Source of the DNA: Doryteuthis pealeii
Lineage: Eukaryota > Mollusca > Cephalopoda > Myopsida > Loliginidae
Assembly (NCBI GenBank): GCA_023376005.1
Contig: CM042157.1
Location: 18,753,392 to 18,817,391, forward strand
Length of the DNA stretch: 64,000 nucleotides
Direction: 5' to 3'
Positions 1-10,473 of this stretch are shown piece after piece (positions within the stretch are counted from its first letter, which is position 1; each line of letters opens with the position of its first letter). The position numbers and the translations under genes are program-made. Below the pieces are notes generated by a model. The model was given only the letters and a program-made list of their open reading frames with translations. It was not told the origin of the DNA and searched no databases.

Positions 1-54
1 TCACAGGAGGCGCGTAACTTTAGGGGTCTACACAAAAAACTTATTATAGTCTTC

Positions 55-157
55 CGAGACTTAGGGTTAGGGTTTAAGGGTGTTTAGTATATTTAAGTAT
101 TGGGGTTAAGGTTAGGGTAATACTAGTTTGGTTAGGATTTAGGGTTAGTGAATAATA
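55..157 (+). repeat. Degenerate telomere-like TTAGGG repeats
   Basis: Several imperfect TTAGGG-type units (ttagggttagggttt, ggttaaggttaggg, ggatttagggttag) are spread over about 100 bp and separated by AT-rich sequence. The array is too broken to be a working telomere and looks interstitial. Similar motifs recur near 10.6-10.9 kb and 27.18-27.23 kb. Confidence 0.6.
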
Positions 158-1500
158 CGATTTTATGTTTTATACAATTAATGGTGGAAAATGCGATTTT
201 CCGCTTTGTAAATATTCATGATAAGCGTATATTATACCACAGTCATTGAGGGGGCATTTCTTGTTAATATTTCTTTTTACATTGTTAAGATTCTCTTGTT
301 TGATCACAAAGTCAATCTTCATCCAGGTATAACATCTATGATTAATTTACTCGTTCAGTTGTTAGAATTCTTTATGTATCTTTATCCTTACACAAAATAT
401 AAATATAAATGAATATTAGAACATATACACCGCAACACAGACACAGGATAACCGGCCCGCTGATAGACAGTAAATTTTCACACCTCGCACCTGCATAACA
501 TCAAGTCAATTAGATTTCCCGGTATCAATAGTTATTAATGACTCAACACCTATCAATAAAAAAGAGGATCAGTATGATGCCTGATATAATAAACAACAAC
601 AACAAAACTTACTTAGATGGACAAATATTTAATACCTCCTGGAATACATAATTAAACTACAAATAAAAATAAACTGATCAACGAACACACAAATGACTTG
701 AGCAAAGCAACAGCAACACACTATACAAAAAAAATTTTCATCATACATCAGACCTGCCCGACATAGTGGAATATAGCGCCCAAAAACCCACACACGACAA
801 AACACACTTACAGCACACAAATTTACAATTAGGATGAACAAGTCAGATATTCGACCCACTCACACACACAACACAGAATTGTGGTAAGAAGCTCTCGAGA
901 CGATAACAAATTGCGCAACTGCAAGACACTTCATGTTTTCGAGTATTTCTTCTGATGATGGGATTCTTTCATTTCGGCAATATTAATAGGTATATAGAAT
1001 GACAGGTACAAACAATCATGCATAGTTTACGCTAATTCTTTTTCTTATACACTTGCATGTGTGACAGCCTTCCAAACCAATCAACAAACCAAAGCATATA
1101 GACACAATTCATCTATTTTCTCAGCAATTACAAAACCTATTATATATATCTTTTATTACTTTTATATATCGCTGTTGACTGTTGTAGCGTAGTCAGTTTC
1201 TACTTTTGAGCGAGTAAAATAAATGGGAACAGCAGCTAAACTTGTTGTTTTTTCTCTTACGCATGAGAGATGCTTCGGTATCACTGGCTTGTCCGGCATG
1301 GGCTCTTGATGTGGTCTGTGCTAGATAATTCTCAATAGTGTAATCAGAAAATATCAGTTCTCTTCAATAGTGCAAGTGGACAGATGTTTTAGGAGGACTA
1401 CTCGCGATGACACTTGGATACTAGATTAGTTTGATGTAAGAGATGTTTTGCGATTCCTTGAAGATTGCGCAGAGCTGCTGAAACATCATCTTCACTCATT
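158..1500. other. AT-rich sequence, nothing recognised
   Basis: The short open frames at 218-412 (+) and 629-859 (-) are 64-76 codons long, hydrophobic or compositionally biased, and match no family I recognise. No tRNA-like head, terminal repeat or microsatellite stands out. I see nothing supportable here. Confidence 0.5.
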
Positions 1501-1504
1501 TATT

Positions 1505-1790
1505 CCATTTGCTAGCTGCATCGTCCTTCGGGACGCTGGTCGCGCGTGTGCTTCTCTCTCTGGCCACTGGACCGCTTCGGGTTAGAGATTTAATATGTCT
1601 GTCGATCCGCAGGGGGATGATCTCTCACCAGATCAAAACGCCGCTTATGGATTTAAAGGGGCAGTGCTGGGTTTACTGTGAGCCTGAGGCGCCCCCTTAA
1701 GGGGGAATAAGCCGACGGCATCGGACGCATTTTTTTTGTGCCTACCACCCATCCGGAGCTTTCGGGCTCGTTGTTGGAGCCGTCTATCAT
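1505..1790 (-). repeat. Old diverged copy of the Helitron GC cassette region
   Basis: This GC-rich island aligns by eye with the module carried by Helitrons at 5.4-5.7, 6.5-6.8 and 29.1-29.6 kb. The closing inverted repeat survives in part (gtcgatcc near 1601, tcggacgc near 1728). The internal blocks ggatttaaaggggcag, gctgggttta and cctgaggcgcccccttaaggggg remain. Hairpins nearer the left side are lost. I cannot see Helitron ends around it, so it is a fragment or an independent copy. Confidence 0.6.
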
Positions 1791-1799
1791 GAGAAAATG

Positions 1800-2850
1800 T
1801 CCTTGGTTGTTCACGGTCCTCATAAGTGGATGAGAGGGTCAAATACGCATCTCATTTATTCCACATTCGGTAATGGACTCAGTTTCATATGGAAATTCAA
1901 TAATATATACTTTTGTGTTCGTAAGTCTGTGTCGTTAGGTTTGGAGAGCGGAGTTACTTGCATTCATAATAGAAAATATTTACGGAGGGCCGTGTAAATC
2001 AAGCATAAAATAAAATACAAAGTAGTGTTGTGGTGCTATCGTTACAGTGTATACTGGCTATGAGAACGTCTTCATCTAAAATAATTGCCTTGACGGTTTT
2101 GGTATATACTTGTTAAAATCAAATCAATTTTCTCTGTTTAGAGGAAACTGAACCCTTGTAGGTGCTTGGAACAGATGACGGCAGACAGTTACTAAAATTG
2201 CTTCGCGCAATTGTGCGTACGGCCGGATCATATTGTTTTTTAATGAAAGAGCAAGGATATTTCATCGCTTTCAACAAACAAATGGTTGATAGAAAGATAG
2301 ATATGACTGACAAGAATCACCTTATCTCTACTTCAAATAGTAAATCTCGGAAACTTCGGCACCGGAGTAGCTATCATATTAGGTGGATTGTTGCTGAGAA
2401 CAATGGCAGTTGTGATGTGTGTTCCTTTGGGTTCTGGTAGCGGGCGGTTGGCGAGGTCGATGGGCTGGTAGTGTGAACTATTGTTATCATTTCTTATGGC
2501 AGACGCTTTTTATATATGGGTGCTGAGCGGGTGGCTGCCGGGTCTGCATGTCTGGGGTGGTTATTCTATTCTGTGGTGAGGTTTCAGTTTTGAGGTTTTT
2601 GTGGTGAATGTGGAGCAGCGTTCATCAATTGTTGGTACATCTGACCGGAGTGGTAGTCCTGTTCAGGGGTATCTTGGGTTTAGATGGTATTTATTATTGT
2701 AATTATCATTAGAATTGATTTATTTTATGGCATAATGGAACTGAGGCTGAATTGGTACAACACATACAATGGTATTGGTTATTGTTGGTGCAAGTGGTAC
2801 CGGAAAATTTGAAAAAAAAGTTAAATGAGAATTGGTGATGTGATGATTTT
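1800..2850. other. Unrecognised sequence without a supported gene
   Basis: Open frames of 64-92 codons overlap on opposite strands (for example 2162-2440 + and 2119-2313 -) and show no domain I recognise. The G-rich stretch 2440-2700 faintly resembles the gap-separated 'repeat B' text seen elsewhere (ggtggctgc, gtctgcatgtc, gtgaggttt, ggagtggtagt), so it may be a very old copy of that repeat. Confidence 0.4.
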
Positions 2851-2865
2851 TTGGGTTGTCTAGAT

Positions 2866-3343
2866 TAGAGGTTTCAACCATTTTAGGGCCCCAACTTTTT
2901 TTATTCAGCAAATTTCTTCAATGTTCCCCACTTCTGTTTATTTTAGTAAATAATATAATTATTTTTTTATCTTTTAAATAACTAAAGGGTTTAAAAACTT
3001 AAAATTCATTAAAATAAATATTTATTAATGTGTATAAATTGCGTTGTGAGGCAAGATGAAGAACCTGAAAGTTAAAACCAAAGTCAGAAGTACGCATATA
3101 GCTGGTGCCAAATGCACGATAACATTAATGGGGTGAAATCCATATGACTAGATTGCACGCTGTTGTGCTGAGGTTTATCGTGTTAGCCTGGCAATTACAA
3201 TTTTATCTATATTTTATACTTTTTACCCATATAGGGTAAAATAAAAAAAAATAAAGTGTTGATATTACTATATTTTTCATATTGCATTATTATTTTTTTA
3301 ATTTCTTCAGTGGGACGTAGGGCCCACGTTTTGGAAATCACTG
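2866..3343. mobile_element. Non-autonomous hAT-type element (MITE) with 8-bp TSD
   Basis: The element is flanked by the perfect 8-bp direct repeat GTCTAGAT at 2858-2865 and 3344-3351. Its ends are imperfect inverted repeats: the left end reads TAGAGGTTTCAACC then TAGGGCCC, and the complement of the right end reads CAGTGATTTCCAAA then GTGGGCCC. Eight-base target duplications and CAGTGGTT-like ends are typical of hAT elements. It is 478 bp, AT-rich inside and has no coding frame, so it would depend on a transposase from elsewhere. Confidence 0.8.
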
Positions 3344-3360
3344 GTCTAGATTGTAATTAA

Positions 3361-3548
3361 TTTTCTTGGTTTGGTTGGTTTTTTGGTTGTTTGGTTCAAT
3401 GGCGTATCGACCCTTGTGTTGATACTTATCTTTCCTAAGGATATTAGCACTATGTGCATGCAAACAGCCTCGTCCAGGAGTTGAACTCGGGTCGCAGAGT
3501 TCATTTCCTCAGTGATAACCATTAAAAGCGAAGCGCATCTAATCATCA
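3361..3548 (-). mobile_element. SINE C fragment joined to a repeat B head
   Basis: The right part reads, on the minus strand, as a tRNA-like head with a B-box-like core (plus strand gttgaactcgggtcg) followed by the SINE C body (gcatgcaaacagcctcg, ggatattagcactatgtg). The left part (ttggttttttggttgt ... cgtatcgaccc) is the start of repeat B. The two families are fused here. Confidence 0.55.
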
Positions 3549-3599
3549 CGCGTAGTGGTTGTCTTTACTACGGGTTTCCTATTGAGAAGCGAATGAGAA

Positions 3600-4170
3600 A
3601 AGACCCAAATTTTGCAACCGCCCCTGTCGGCTGGGGTGGGCGTTGAATGGCACCGATTCGGTATTTGACTCTGCAAAGGGGTAGATGATCAAATGGGCCA
3701 CTATTGGACCGTGGGGGAGAAACCCGTGATGCTTAAGGATAGAACCCAGGTGGATGAGCAGTTCATGACATGCAATATTCCACTTTGGCCTTCTTAGACT
3801 AGACGGGCGGTCGGCTGGTCACGTCAAGCCCTAGCACCTATATGATTGCCCAACCCTATTGCCCTTATGGCAAGCCCCAACCCCATTTTATCATATGGTT
3901 GCTAGAAGGCGGTGGCTGCGGTCTACATGTCCTGGAATGACGTTAAACTCTATCTGATGGTGAGGTCCAGTTCTGGAGGTTTGGGGAATGTGGAGCACCC
4001 TTCATCACCATTGCTCCCTGGTCCACTCTGACCCGGAGTGGTAGTACCTGTTAGCGTCCCATTTATGGGCTAAATAGAAAAATGTATTCATAAAAAAATG
4101 TGTATCCATCAAGAATTAATTTATTTCAAAACTTTATCGGCATTAAACAAAACAAAACAAACCAAACCAA
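3600..4170 (-). repeat. Interspersed repeat B, near full length
   Basis: This long repeat recurs at 26.52, 31.44, 34.87, 38.74, 59.28 and 63.50 kb. Diagnostic blocks are cccgtgatgcttaagg, actccggg in the complement, ggtggtgaggttcc-like text, catcaccattg and the terminal aaaccaaaccaaat run. No coding frame, terminal inverted repeat or LTR ending is evident. Family class is unresolved. Confidence 0.6.
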
Positions 4171-4504
4171 ATCAATTTGCTATTGAGAACCAGAATGAGA
4201 AAAGCTGCAAATTCCAAAAAGCATCGGCGAGTCCCCATCTGTGATGCCCAGAATTATGTTTTTGGGGGTGTTATCTAAATTGCATTTACTAGCGGTAGAT
4301 ATAAATGTCGCCATCTTTTTTAGAATATGTAGGGGAAGATTTCTTTATCAGGGCGGGAAAATTAAATTGCAACGTAAAAGTTTCTGAACCTGGAAATATC
4401 TACCCTCGAAATATGCTGTTCCAATACAATCGTTACAGTCACTGCCCTTATTACTGTCTAAAAACCATCTCTTTTTCTATTGTTAATTTTTCTTTCTGTG
4501 TCGT

Positions 4505-4665
4505 TGGGAATTCCTCTGGCGTAGTAGATAACGTACTTGACTGCCAAATCGTAGTCACCGAGTTCGAACCCCAGTGGCGCTATCACGTTCACTTTCGGAC
4601 TAATACCCTTGGAAACGCTATGCACCCTATCATCCTCAACCTATGGGTTGAATTATTCGATAATA
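4505..4665 (+). mobile_element. tRNA-headed SINE fragment (SINE C type)
   Basis: A head with a B-box-like sequence (gagttcgaacccc near 4560) is followed by the common SINE C body (ttcactttcggactaatacccttgg, acgctatgcaccc, ctatgggttgaat). Related copies lie at 8.2, 22.8 and 32.1 kb. An open frame of 128 codons (4305-4691) runs through it, but its composition follows the SINE and I do not treat it as a gene. Confidence 0.55.
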
Positions 4666-4669
4666 AAGA

Positions 4670-5160
4670 AATCTCTTTTTCTTTGAAATAAAACCATTGA
4701 TTTTTCATAATTTCATCTTTAGAGTTTTCCAAATTAATCACAACATTCACTGCTAAAATTCAAACTAAAATAAATGAGATTTCTTTTTTTTCTTTTCTAA
4801 GTTTTAAAACTAATAATGGTTTTCATTTATATCTTCTTTTTTTAAAAATATAATTCGTTGAGATTTTAGAATCCTTGAAATTGGATCCTATATTCATCAC
4901 TGAAGGTCATGTAAAAATCTAAATGAATCGGAGTGTCAGTACATTTTATGAATTAAAAAAAAGAACTTTTGTAAAGACATTGAAAATCAGCATGAAATAG
5001 ATTTTCAGTGTTCAGGAATTGATGCAAAAATTACTGTTAGAGTTATTAAGGTTCATTTAAATACGTTGCTCACGAAATTTACTATAGAAATACACAGGTA
5101 AGAAATAAGATTGAAACAACCTGAAGACGTGTGTGAATTTACTCGTGATTTATATATATA
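4670..5160. other. AT-rich, nothing recognised
   Basis: No repeat family, tRNA-like box or coding signal is visible up to the Helitron terminus at 5161. Confidence 0.45.
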
Positions 5161-5220
5161 CTAGCAAATATATGCACCCTCCGTAGGGTGCAAGTATTTA
5201 AGTTTTAATATAATAAAATA

Positions 5221-6128
5221 TCTTATTATAATGGAGATTGTGTGTTTTTTTGTCTGTAACCGAATCTATATTACTACTCAAGTCATAATTCCCTTAGTTA
5301 TTTACGTCACATTCTCCATTATTTTATCTTTATTTAAACCTCAATTATTAATAAAATTGTTTTACATTATTGATACTGTTAACCATATCTACATAGTATT
5401 TACCGCGTACCCCACTTGTACGGGTCAGGCACAAAGTCCCTATTAACGTGGGACCACCCACGAGCCGAAGCTCATGGAGTGGCAGGTGAAAAATTGCGTC
5501 GATCCCATCGGCATTCCCCCTCAAGGGGGGCGCCTCAGGCACTGGGCAATAAACCCAGCCCTGCCCCTTTAAATCGAGGGGGCAGGTGTTGCCTGGGGGG
5601 ATGGCCCCCTGGGATCGACGCCATTAATTATGTCAATTGTCCAGAGGCCGAAGCCACTGTAGACCATATCTACATACAAACAACATGCAATTATATTTAT
5701 ATATACAACAAAATAGCGCTTTACAGTGTGAACGGGAAGGCTAATTTGCATATTGATATTAAAAATGTGATTTTAATAAATATGTGCTTAGTATTATTGA
5801 TTTTTAATTGTTTGGTTCTATTTTAATGAATATAAGCAAAAATCTCTTCAATGGATCTTAAATGAAATCCATTAACAAAAAAATAACTGTCATTTTATTC
5901 TTAAGTTCCTCGTTTAACTAAATAGTTAAATTAGAATAAATAACAATGAAAGACGAGAGTGATGGAAGAGTAAGTTTCAGTTGTTCTATTTTTTCGACTA
6001 TACTCTCTCTGTTTCAAATATTTTCATCTGCATTCTTATTTAGTTTCATTAGCCTTTCTAATTTAATACGATATTTTATTACATTAAAACTTAAATACTT
6101 GCACCCGGAGGGTGCATATATTTGCTAG
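5221..6128 (+). mobile_element. Nested Helitron family A, plus orientation
   Basis: This copy begins TC (TCTTATTATAATGGAG) after host A at 5220. It ends with the hairpin GCACCCGGAGGGTGC, eleven to twelve bases of AT-rich spacer and CTAG at 6125-6128, followed by host T at 6129. TC start, 3' hairpin plus CTRR end and insertion between A and T are the Helitron hallmarks. The element is 908 bp, lacks terminal inverted repeats, has no target duplication and codes for nothing obvious. A frame of 136 codons (5416-5826) reads through the structured cassette and is not credible as a protein. Confidence 0.85.
5496..5621 (+). repeat. Five-hairpin GC cassette inside nested Helitron
   Basis: The 126-bp cassette is closed by GCGTCGATCCCA at the left and TGGGATCGACGC at the right. 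In order it contains the hairpins CCCCCTCAAGGGGG, TGGGCAATAAACCCA inside CAGG/CCTG flanks, CTGCCCC...GGGGCAG, CAGGTGTTGCCTG and GGGGGATGGCCCCC. Outside it, GTACCCCACTTGTAC, GTGGGACCACCCAC and GAGCCGAAGCTC are further small hairpins. Such density of perfect stems in an AT-rich host is not expected by chance. Confidence 0.75.
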
Positions 6129-6586
6129 TCATATTAAATTAGAAAGGCTAATGAAACTGAATAAGAATGTACATTAAAAGTTTTGGAACAGAGGGGGTAT
6201 GATTGAAAAATAGAACAACTTTGAAACTAACTCTTCCATCATTTTCCATTACTCCCGTCATTGGTAATTTTGCCTAATTTAACTGTTTAGTTAAAATAGG
6301 AAGTAAATAATAATATTAGTTATTTCTTCTTGTTAAGGGATTTCCTTTAAGATTTATTGAAGAGATTTTTGCTCATATTCATTACGATAAAACCAAACAA
6401 TTAGAAATCAATAATACTAAGCATTTATTTATTAAAATCAAATTTTTAAGATCAATATGTAAATTAGCATTCCCATTCATACTGTAAACTGCTATTTTGT
6501 TGTATATATAAATACAATTGCATGTTATTAGTATGTTGATATGGTCAACAGTGGCTTCGGCCTCTGGACCATTGATATAATTAACA

Positions 6587-6712
6587 GCGTCGATCCCAGG
6601 GGGCCATCCCCCCAGGCAACACCTGCCCCCTTGATTTAAAGGGGCAGGGCTGGGTTTATTGCCCAGTGCCTGAGGCGCCCCCCTTGAGGGGGAATGCCGA
6701 CGGGATCGACGC
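6587..6712 (-). repeat. Five-hairpin GC cassette inside outer Helitron
   Basis: It has the same length (126 bp) and architecture as the copy at 5496-5621, in the opposite orientation. It has closing arms GCGTCGATCCCA/GGGATCGACGC, then GGGGGCCATCCCCC, CAGGCAACACCTG, a long CTGCC...GGCAG stem, TGGGTTTATTGCCCA and CCCCCTTGAGGGGG. Loops differ from the other copy while stems keep pairing. Confidence 0.75.
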
Positions 6713-7065
6713 AATTTTTCACCTGCCACTCCATGAGCTTCGGTTTGTGTGTGGTCCCACGTAAATAGGGCTTTGTGCCTGACCCGTACAAGTGGGGTAC
6801 GTGGAAAATATCATGTAGATATGGTCAACAGTATAAGTAATGTAAAACAATTTTATTAATAATTGAGGTATAAATAAAAATAAAATCATTGAGAATGTGA
6901 TGTAAATAACTAAGGGAATTGTGACTTGTATAGTAACATAGTTTCGGTTACAGACAGAGAACCCCACTATCTCCATTATAATAAGAAGATATAGTTGATA
7001 TAGCTAGATTACAGTATAGGATCATATATGGCAACTCCATGTGAAAATCAAGAAAAAAGTAAAAT

Positions 7066-7575
7066 TGTCACCCACCCACTTCAATTTTTCTGAAATTTTG
7101 TACAGGTATGGACTGTGTTAAAGTTAGACATTCCCAAAATTGAGCTTCCAATTCCAAAAATTCGCCGAGTAATGTCGATTTTTTGCTCTCCAAATTTGGT
7201 GGGGTTCGCGAAAAATGGCGAATTTTTGTAATATATTTTTGTCTGTAAAATGAGTTCTAGAGTTTCCATACTCCTAAAAATTGGTTAATTTTCAGACGTT
7301 TTCGATAGCATTTATGGATTCCTCGAGCAAAAATGCTTTTATAAACCAATTTTTAGGAGTAGGGACGCAGTAGAACTCATTTTATAGATAAAAATAGATT
7401 ACAAAAAGTCGCCATTTTTCGGTGATCCACCCCCCCCAAAAAAAATATTGAGAGCTAAAAATCGACATAACTCCGCCAATTCTTGGAATCGGAAGCTCAA
7501 ATTTTGGGGAATGTCTAACTTTAATACTGTCTATACATGTACAAAATTTCAGAAAAATTGAAGGGGGTAGGTGAC
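7066..7575. mobile_element. Foldback element with ~220-bp inverted arms
   Basis: The left arm starts TGTCACCCACCCACTTCAA and the right arm ends TTGAAGGGGGTAGGTGACA. The arms are imperfect reverse complements over most of their length, with shared blocks such as TTTCTGAAATTTTGTACA, GTTAGACATTCCC, ATTCGCC and GAGTTCTA. The short centre (about 7300-7340) is the loop. No coding sequence is present. A long-TIR MITE or foldback transposon is the natural class; I cannot identify a target duplication with confidence. Confidence 0.75.
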
Positions 7576-7599
7576 ATGGCCTGGATGATTTGACATGGT

Positions 7600-7745
7600 T
7601 TTTTACCTCAGTACTTTTGGATTATTCGACTATTTTCCTCATCTTTATTGTTATCTGTACAACGTTTCACTCGTGTGCCCTTCGGTCTTCTTCAATAGTC
7701 CGAATAATACAAATTATCAAACCTCATCTAAAAAAATTAGAGAAA
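7600..7745 (-). mobile_element. Tail of SINE family I
   Basis: The text ttattgttatctgtacaacgttt, then cttcggtcttctt and caatagtccgaataat, is the tail shared with copies at 25.81-26.15 kb (+) and 33.19-33.60 kb (-). The head is missing. The family tail has the pattern (T)GAAGAAGG...GACCGAAACGTTGTACAG, a decayed relative of the Penelope-associated motifs near 40.4 and 57 kb. Confidence 0.5.
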
Positions 7746-7804
7746 TACTACTACTACTGTTCTTCTAAAAGTAGAGTGGTGTAACGTATATCATCGTAGA
7801 GAAT

Positions 7805-8018
7805 AGACACGGCGAGACGAGTTCAAGTTGACCTTTGACTTGGCTGTTTGCATTTACATAGTGCTAATACTCTTAGGAAAGTAATGAATTCAAATATCCT
7901 CCTCCAGATATGGATAAATAGTGGTATGCAGAGTATGGCCTTTTCTTTTACCTTGTATGGCCCTAAAAGAGAAGGAAACTCTAGACCAAACCTGTTAAAC
8001 TCCGCTTAAAAAATAACT
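7805..8018 (+). mobile_element. SINE C, decayed
   Basis: Recognisable blocks are gacgagttcaagttga (B-box-like), gctgtttgcatttacatagtgctaatac, ccagatatggataaatag and the tail gaaggaaactct...ttaaactccgcttaaaa. The tail matches copies at 9.94, 23.5 and 34.2 kb on the other strand. Confidence 0.6.
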
Positions 8019-8184
8019 GTGTCGAATTCTGCTAGCAAAGAGACGTTGTGTGAATAAATACTTAGATTGTTTGTGAGATGGGGGGGGGTAAGTGGTTGTA
8101 TAATTGAATGTTTCGTAGGGTGCTGCTTCTAGGGGTTATTCAGAACATCACGCAGTATCCTTGTGTAGTCCCCAGACATATTTT

Positions 8185-8340
8185 CTCAGTGGTACAATAG
8201 CTAACGTCCTGGAGTGTGACATCTAGGAAACGAGTTCGAACACCAGTCGTGCTAAAAAATTCATTTTCGGGCTGAACTTTTGGGAAACGTATGAACTCCC
8301 CGTACTTCCCGCTATGGATTAAATAGTACTGTTCTTCTAC
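8185..8340 (+). mobile_element. tRNA-headed SINE fragment
   Basis: An A-box-like region (tcagtggtacaatagc) precedes a B-box-like gagttcgaacacc; the body continues ttcattttcgggctgaac and tatgaactcccc, as in the copy at 4.5 kb. The element stops just before the Helitron end at 8362. Confidence 0.55.
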
Positions 8341-8361
8341 AATGAACGCTTTAGCATTAAA

Positions 8362-8765
8362 CTAGCAGCGGCTACCCGGCGTTGCCTGGGTAGAAGGAGA
8401 TATTTTAAAGTTAGTCCTGCAGATCCATTATTACTTAATCGTGATTTGAATCCTCGTGGGATGCCCCATTTAAATCCCCATGCAAAAAAAAAAAGACCTT
8501 GCATTGATCCAGTTACGCTGAAAAGAAATGTTAATGTCTACTATCTAAAATATTAAATGAAAAAAAAAATTCCATGCTGTTATCATTTAAATTTTATTTT
8601 CTAATTTTCTTCCCGAATATAAATCAAATCTCTATAATCTTTGCCAAAAACCAAGCCCTGGTGATATTTAATGTGTATATATATTTACTTTGTTGTCAAT
8701 TGTCTTATTTTCGAAGTTCCCCCGGACATATAGATTCACACAACTGCCCTTTATATATTTATAGA
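8362..8765 (-). mobile_element. Helitron family B, 404 bp, non-autonomous
   Basis: On the plus strand host A at 8361 is followed by CTAGCAGCGGC and the hairpin arms TACCCGGC...GCCTGGGTA, i.e. a Helitron 3' end on the minus strand. The 5' TC end is at 8765 (plus strand TATATATTTATAGA) with host T at 8766. A plus-strand relative at 18433-18869 shares the internal text throughout (ctgttatcatttaaa, ccagttacgctgaaaag, aactgcccttta). No Rep or helicase coding is present. Confidence 0.8.
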
Positions 8766-8769
8766 TAGA

Positions 8770-9313
8770 TAGATAGATAACCCAAGATGGTTGATATGCC
8801 ATTAAACAAAGAAAACAAACCAAAATTCGGATGGTTTCATTTTGAAGCCTTTGTCATTCGAGAAACCTGACGTATATGGGAGCGAAACTGACGTTTCATT
8901 TAGGATCACACCCGTATCACATCAATCCCCACCCCACCCCATGATATAGCTTTTCAAAGCCAGAGACTCTCGGTGGAGATTGTTCGGGATAACTGTTGTT
9001 TCCAGGGTCGGAAAGAAAATAATGTTAGTTAAAAAAAAGAACCTTTCAATAACGCGCACATCGCTGTGTGACGTCATTCTTTATTCTGTAGATTTATTCG
9101 AATTTCTAAACCCCGCCAATTCCTTACAGGAAAACCTCGTCAACGACTCCATAGAAATTGTTGTTTTGCAATGACTTCATTACTATCTGCGAAATGTTCT
9201 CTTTATGAATTTCTTCGCATCCGTTCTCAAAAAAAAAAAAAATTCTTTTTTCGAAGTGGTTAAGTCGCTTTCAAAAATCGTTCCATGGAAAAAACAAACA
9301 ACAAAAAACAAAA

Positions 9314-9345
<32 letters not shown>

Positions 9346-9930
9346 AGCAAATAAACAAACCACAAATAAAACTACGTATAGACTAACTACAACAAAATGA
9401 GATGAAGTGAAAGATCATGCGAATGAAAAATAAACAAAAAGCCACACGCATGTACCAAATTAAACGAGATTCTCGTTTGAGTGCCACAGTATTGCGTGAT
9501 CTCAAACGAGAAAAAAAAAACTAATAAAAAATAAAAAAAAGCTGATCTGGATGAGAAAAGCTATTTTTGTTCATTCATCCACATTTTTGGAACAAGAACA
9601 GCGAAACTTTCCGCCTTTTTTTTTAAATTTAAATTTTTTTATACTGCAAGAGGCCAGGGGTGTATGCATGATTTGCGCATGCGTGTATAATATGCATCAT
9701 TATACAACCTGAGCTTATTTGACATTTTTTTTTAGAAAGAAGATCCCCCCATCAAAAAATCCTCACTCTTATTTGAATGGCTTTTCAGAACACAGCAATA
9801 ATAAAATGCCGTTGTCTTATTTGCCATAGAGCATATGAATGAAGGCATTTTAGAAATAAATTTCCTAATTATTTAAATCAAATTAAAAAATTAAATAAGT
9901 AAAATAGATCACTAATTAGGACTGAGCCTA
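8770..9930. other. Unrecognised AT-rich region with (GAAA)n
   Basis: A short (GAAA)n array lies at about 9314-9347, with A-rich runs near 9229 and 9510. Frames at 8980-9174 and 9183-9365 are short; the latter is the translated (TTTC)n tract. Nothing else is supportable. Confidence 0.5.
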
Positions 9931-9934
9931 TTCT

Positions 9935-10190
9935 AGTATTGACCACCCCAAGCGGATTTAAGAGGTTTGAATTCAGAGTTTTCCTTCTCCTAGACTGGTT
10001 GCCTAACCAAGGTTAAAGAGCCCAGTTTGTCCTACTATTTACCCATAGCTGGAAGGAGAGTAGTTGGATTAATACCTTTCCCAATGGTATTAGCATTATG
10101 TGAACTGTAGGTTAGTCCAGGATTTGAACTCGGGTCGACGATTCATTTCCTACGACTCTAACCATTACAACGCACATATCCAATGAGTAC
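9935..10190 (-). mobile_element. SINE C, nearly complete
   Basis: On the minus strand the head carries an A-box-like stretch (plus-strand ctctaaccattacaacg) and a B box (plus gatttgaactcgggtcgacg). It is followed by the body gtattagcattatgtg, cccatagctggaagga, aaccaaggttaaagagccc and the tail aagcggatttaagaggtttgaattc. Internal pol III boxes are expected for a tRNA-derived SINE. Confidence 0.65.
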
Positions 10191-10473
10191 TACTTTTTTA
10201 AAAAAAAAGTTGATTAAATTAGAAGAATATCAATTCTTCCATATAGCAATGAACATAGAATAAAATGTTAGTTTTGATCTAATTTTGCTAGAAACAAAAC
10301 AAAAGGACTTGGAAAAATAAAAATACATTTTTATTAACTATGATAAAGGTTAACGAAAAAATGCGACGGGCACGCATCTAAAAGTATATCAGACTTCGAT
10401 AAAGTGATTTTTCTAGTTTTCGTTTGTTTGGCGTATGCGGGAAGCGTCCACCTCCTCTCTCGATCCGTGACGG

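Larger units (their letters stand above)
5161..6986 (-). mobile_element. Helitron family A, split by a nested Helitron
   Basis: On the minus strand this is a non-autonomous Helitron. Its 3' end lies at 5161 (plus strand A|CTAGCAAATATATGCACCC, with a GCACCCTCCGTAGGGTGC hairpin), and the 5' TC end is near 6985 (plus strand CTCCATTATAATAAGA). Sequence 5221-6128 is a second copy inserted in opposite orientation. Removing it joins ...aataaaata to tcatattaaattag, matching the uninterrupted copy at 28.66 kb. It carries one GC cassette at 6587-6712 and no Rep/helicase coding. Confidence 0.8.

Noticed and set aside
55..157. A true chromosome end at the window start
   Set aside because: TTAGGG units are imperfect and sparse, and ordinary interspersed repeats follow. 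Interstitial decay fits better.
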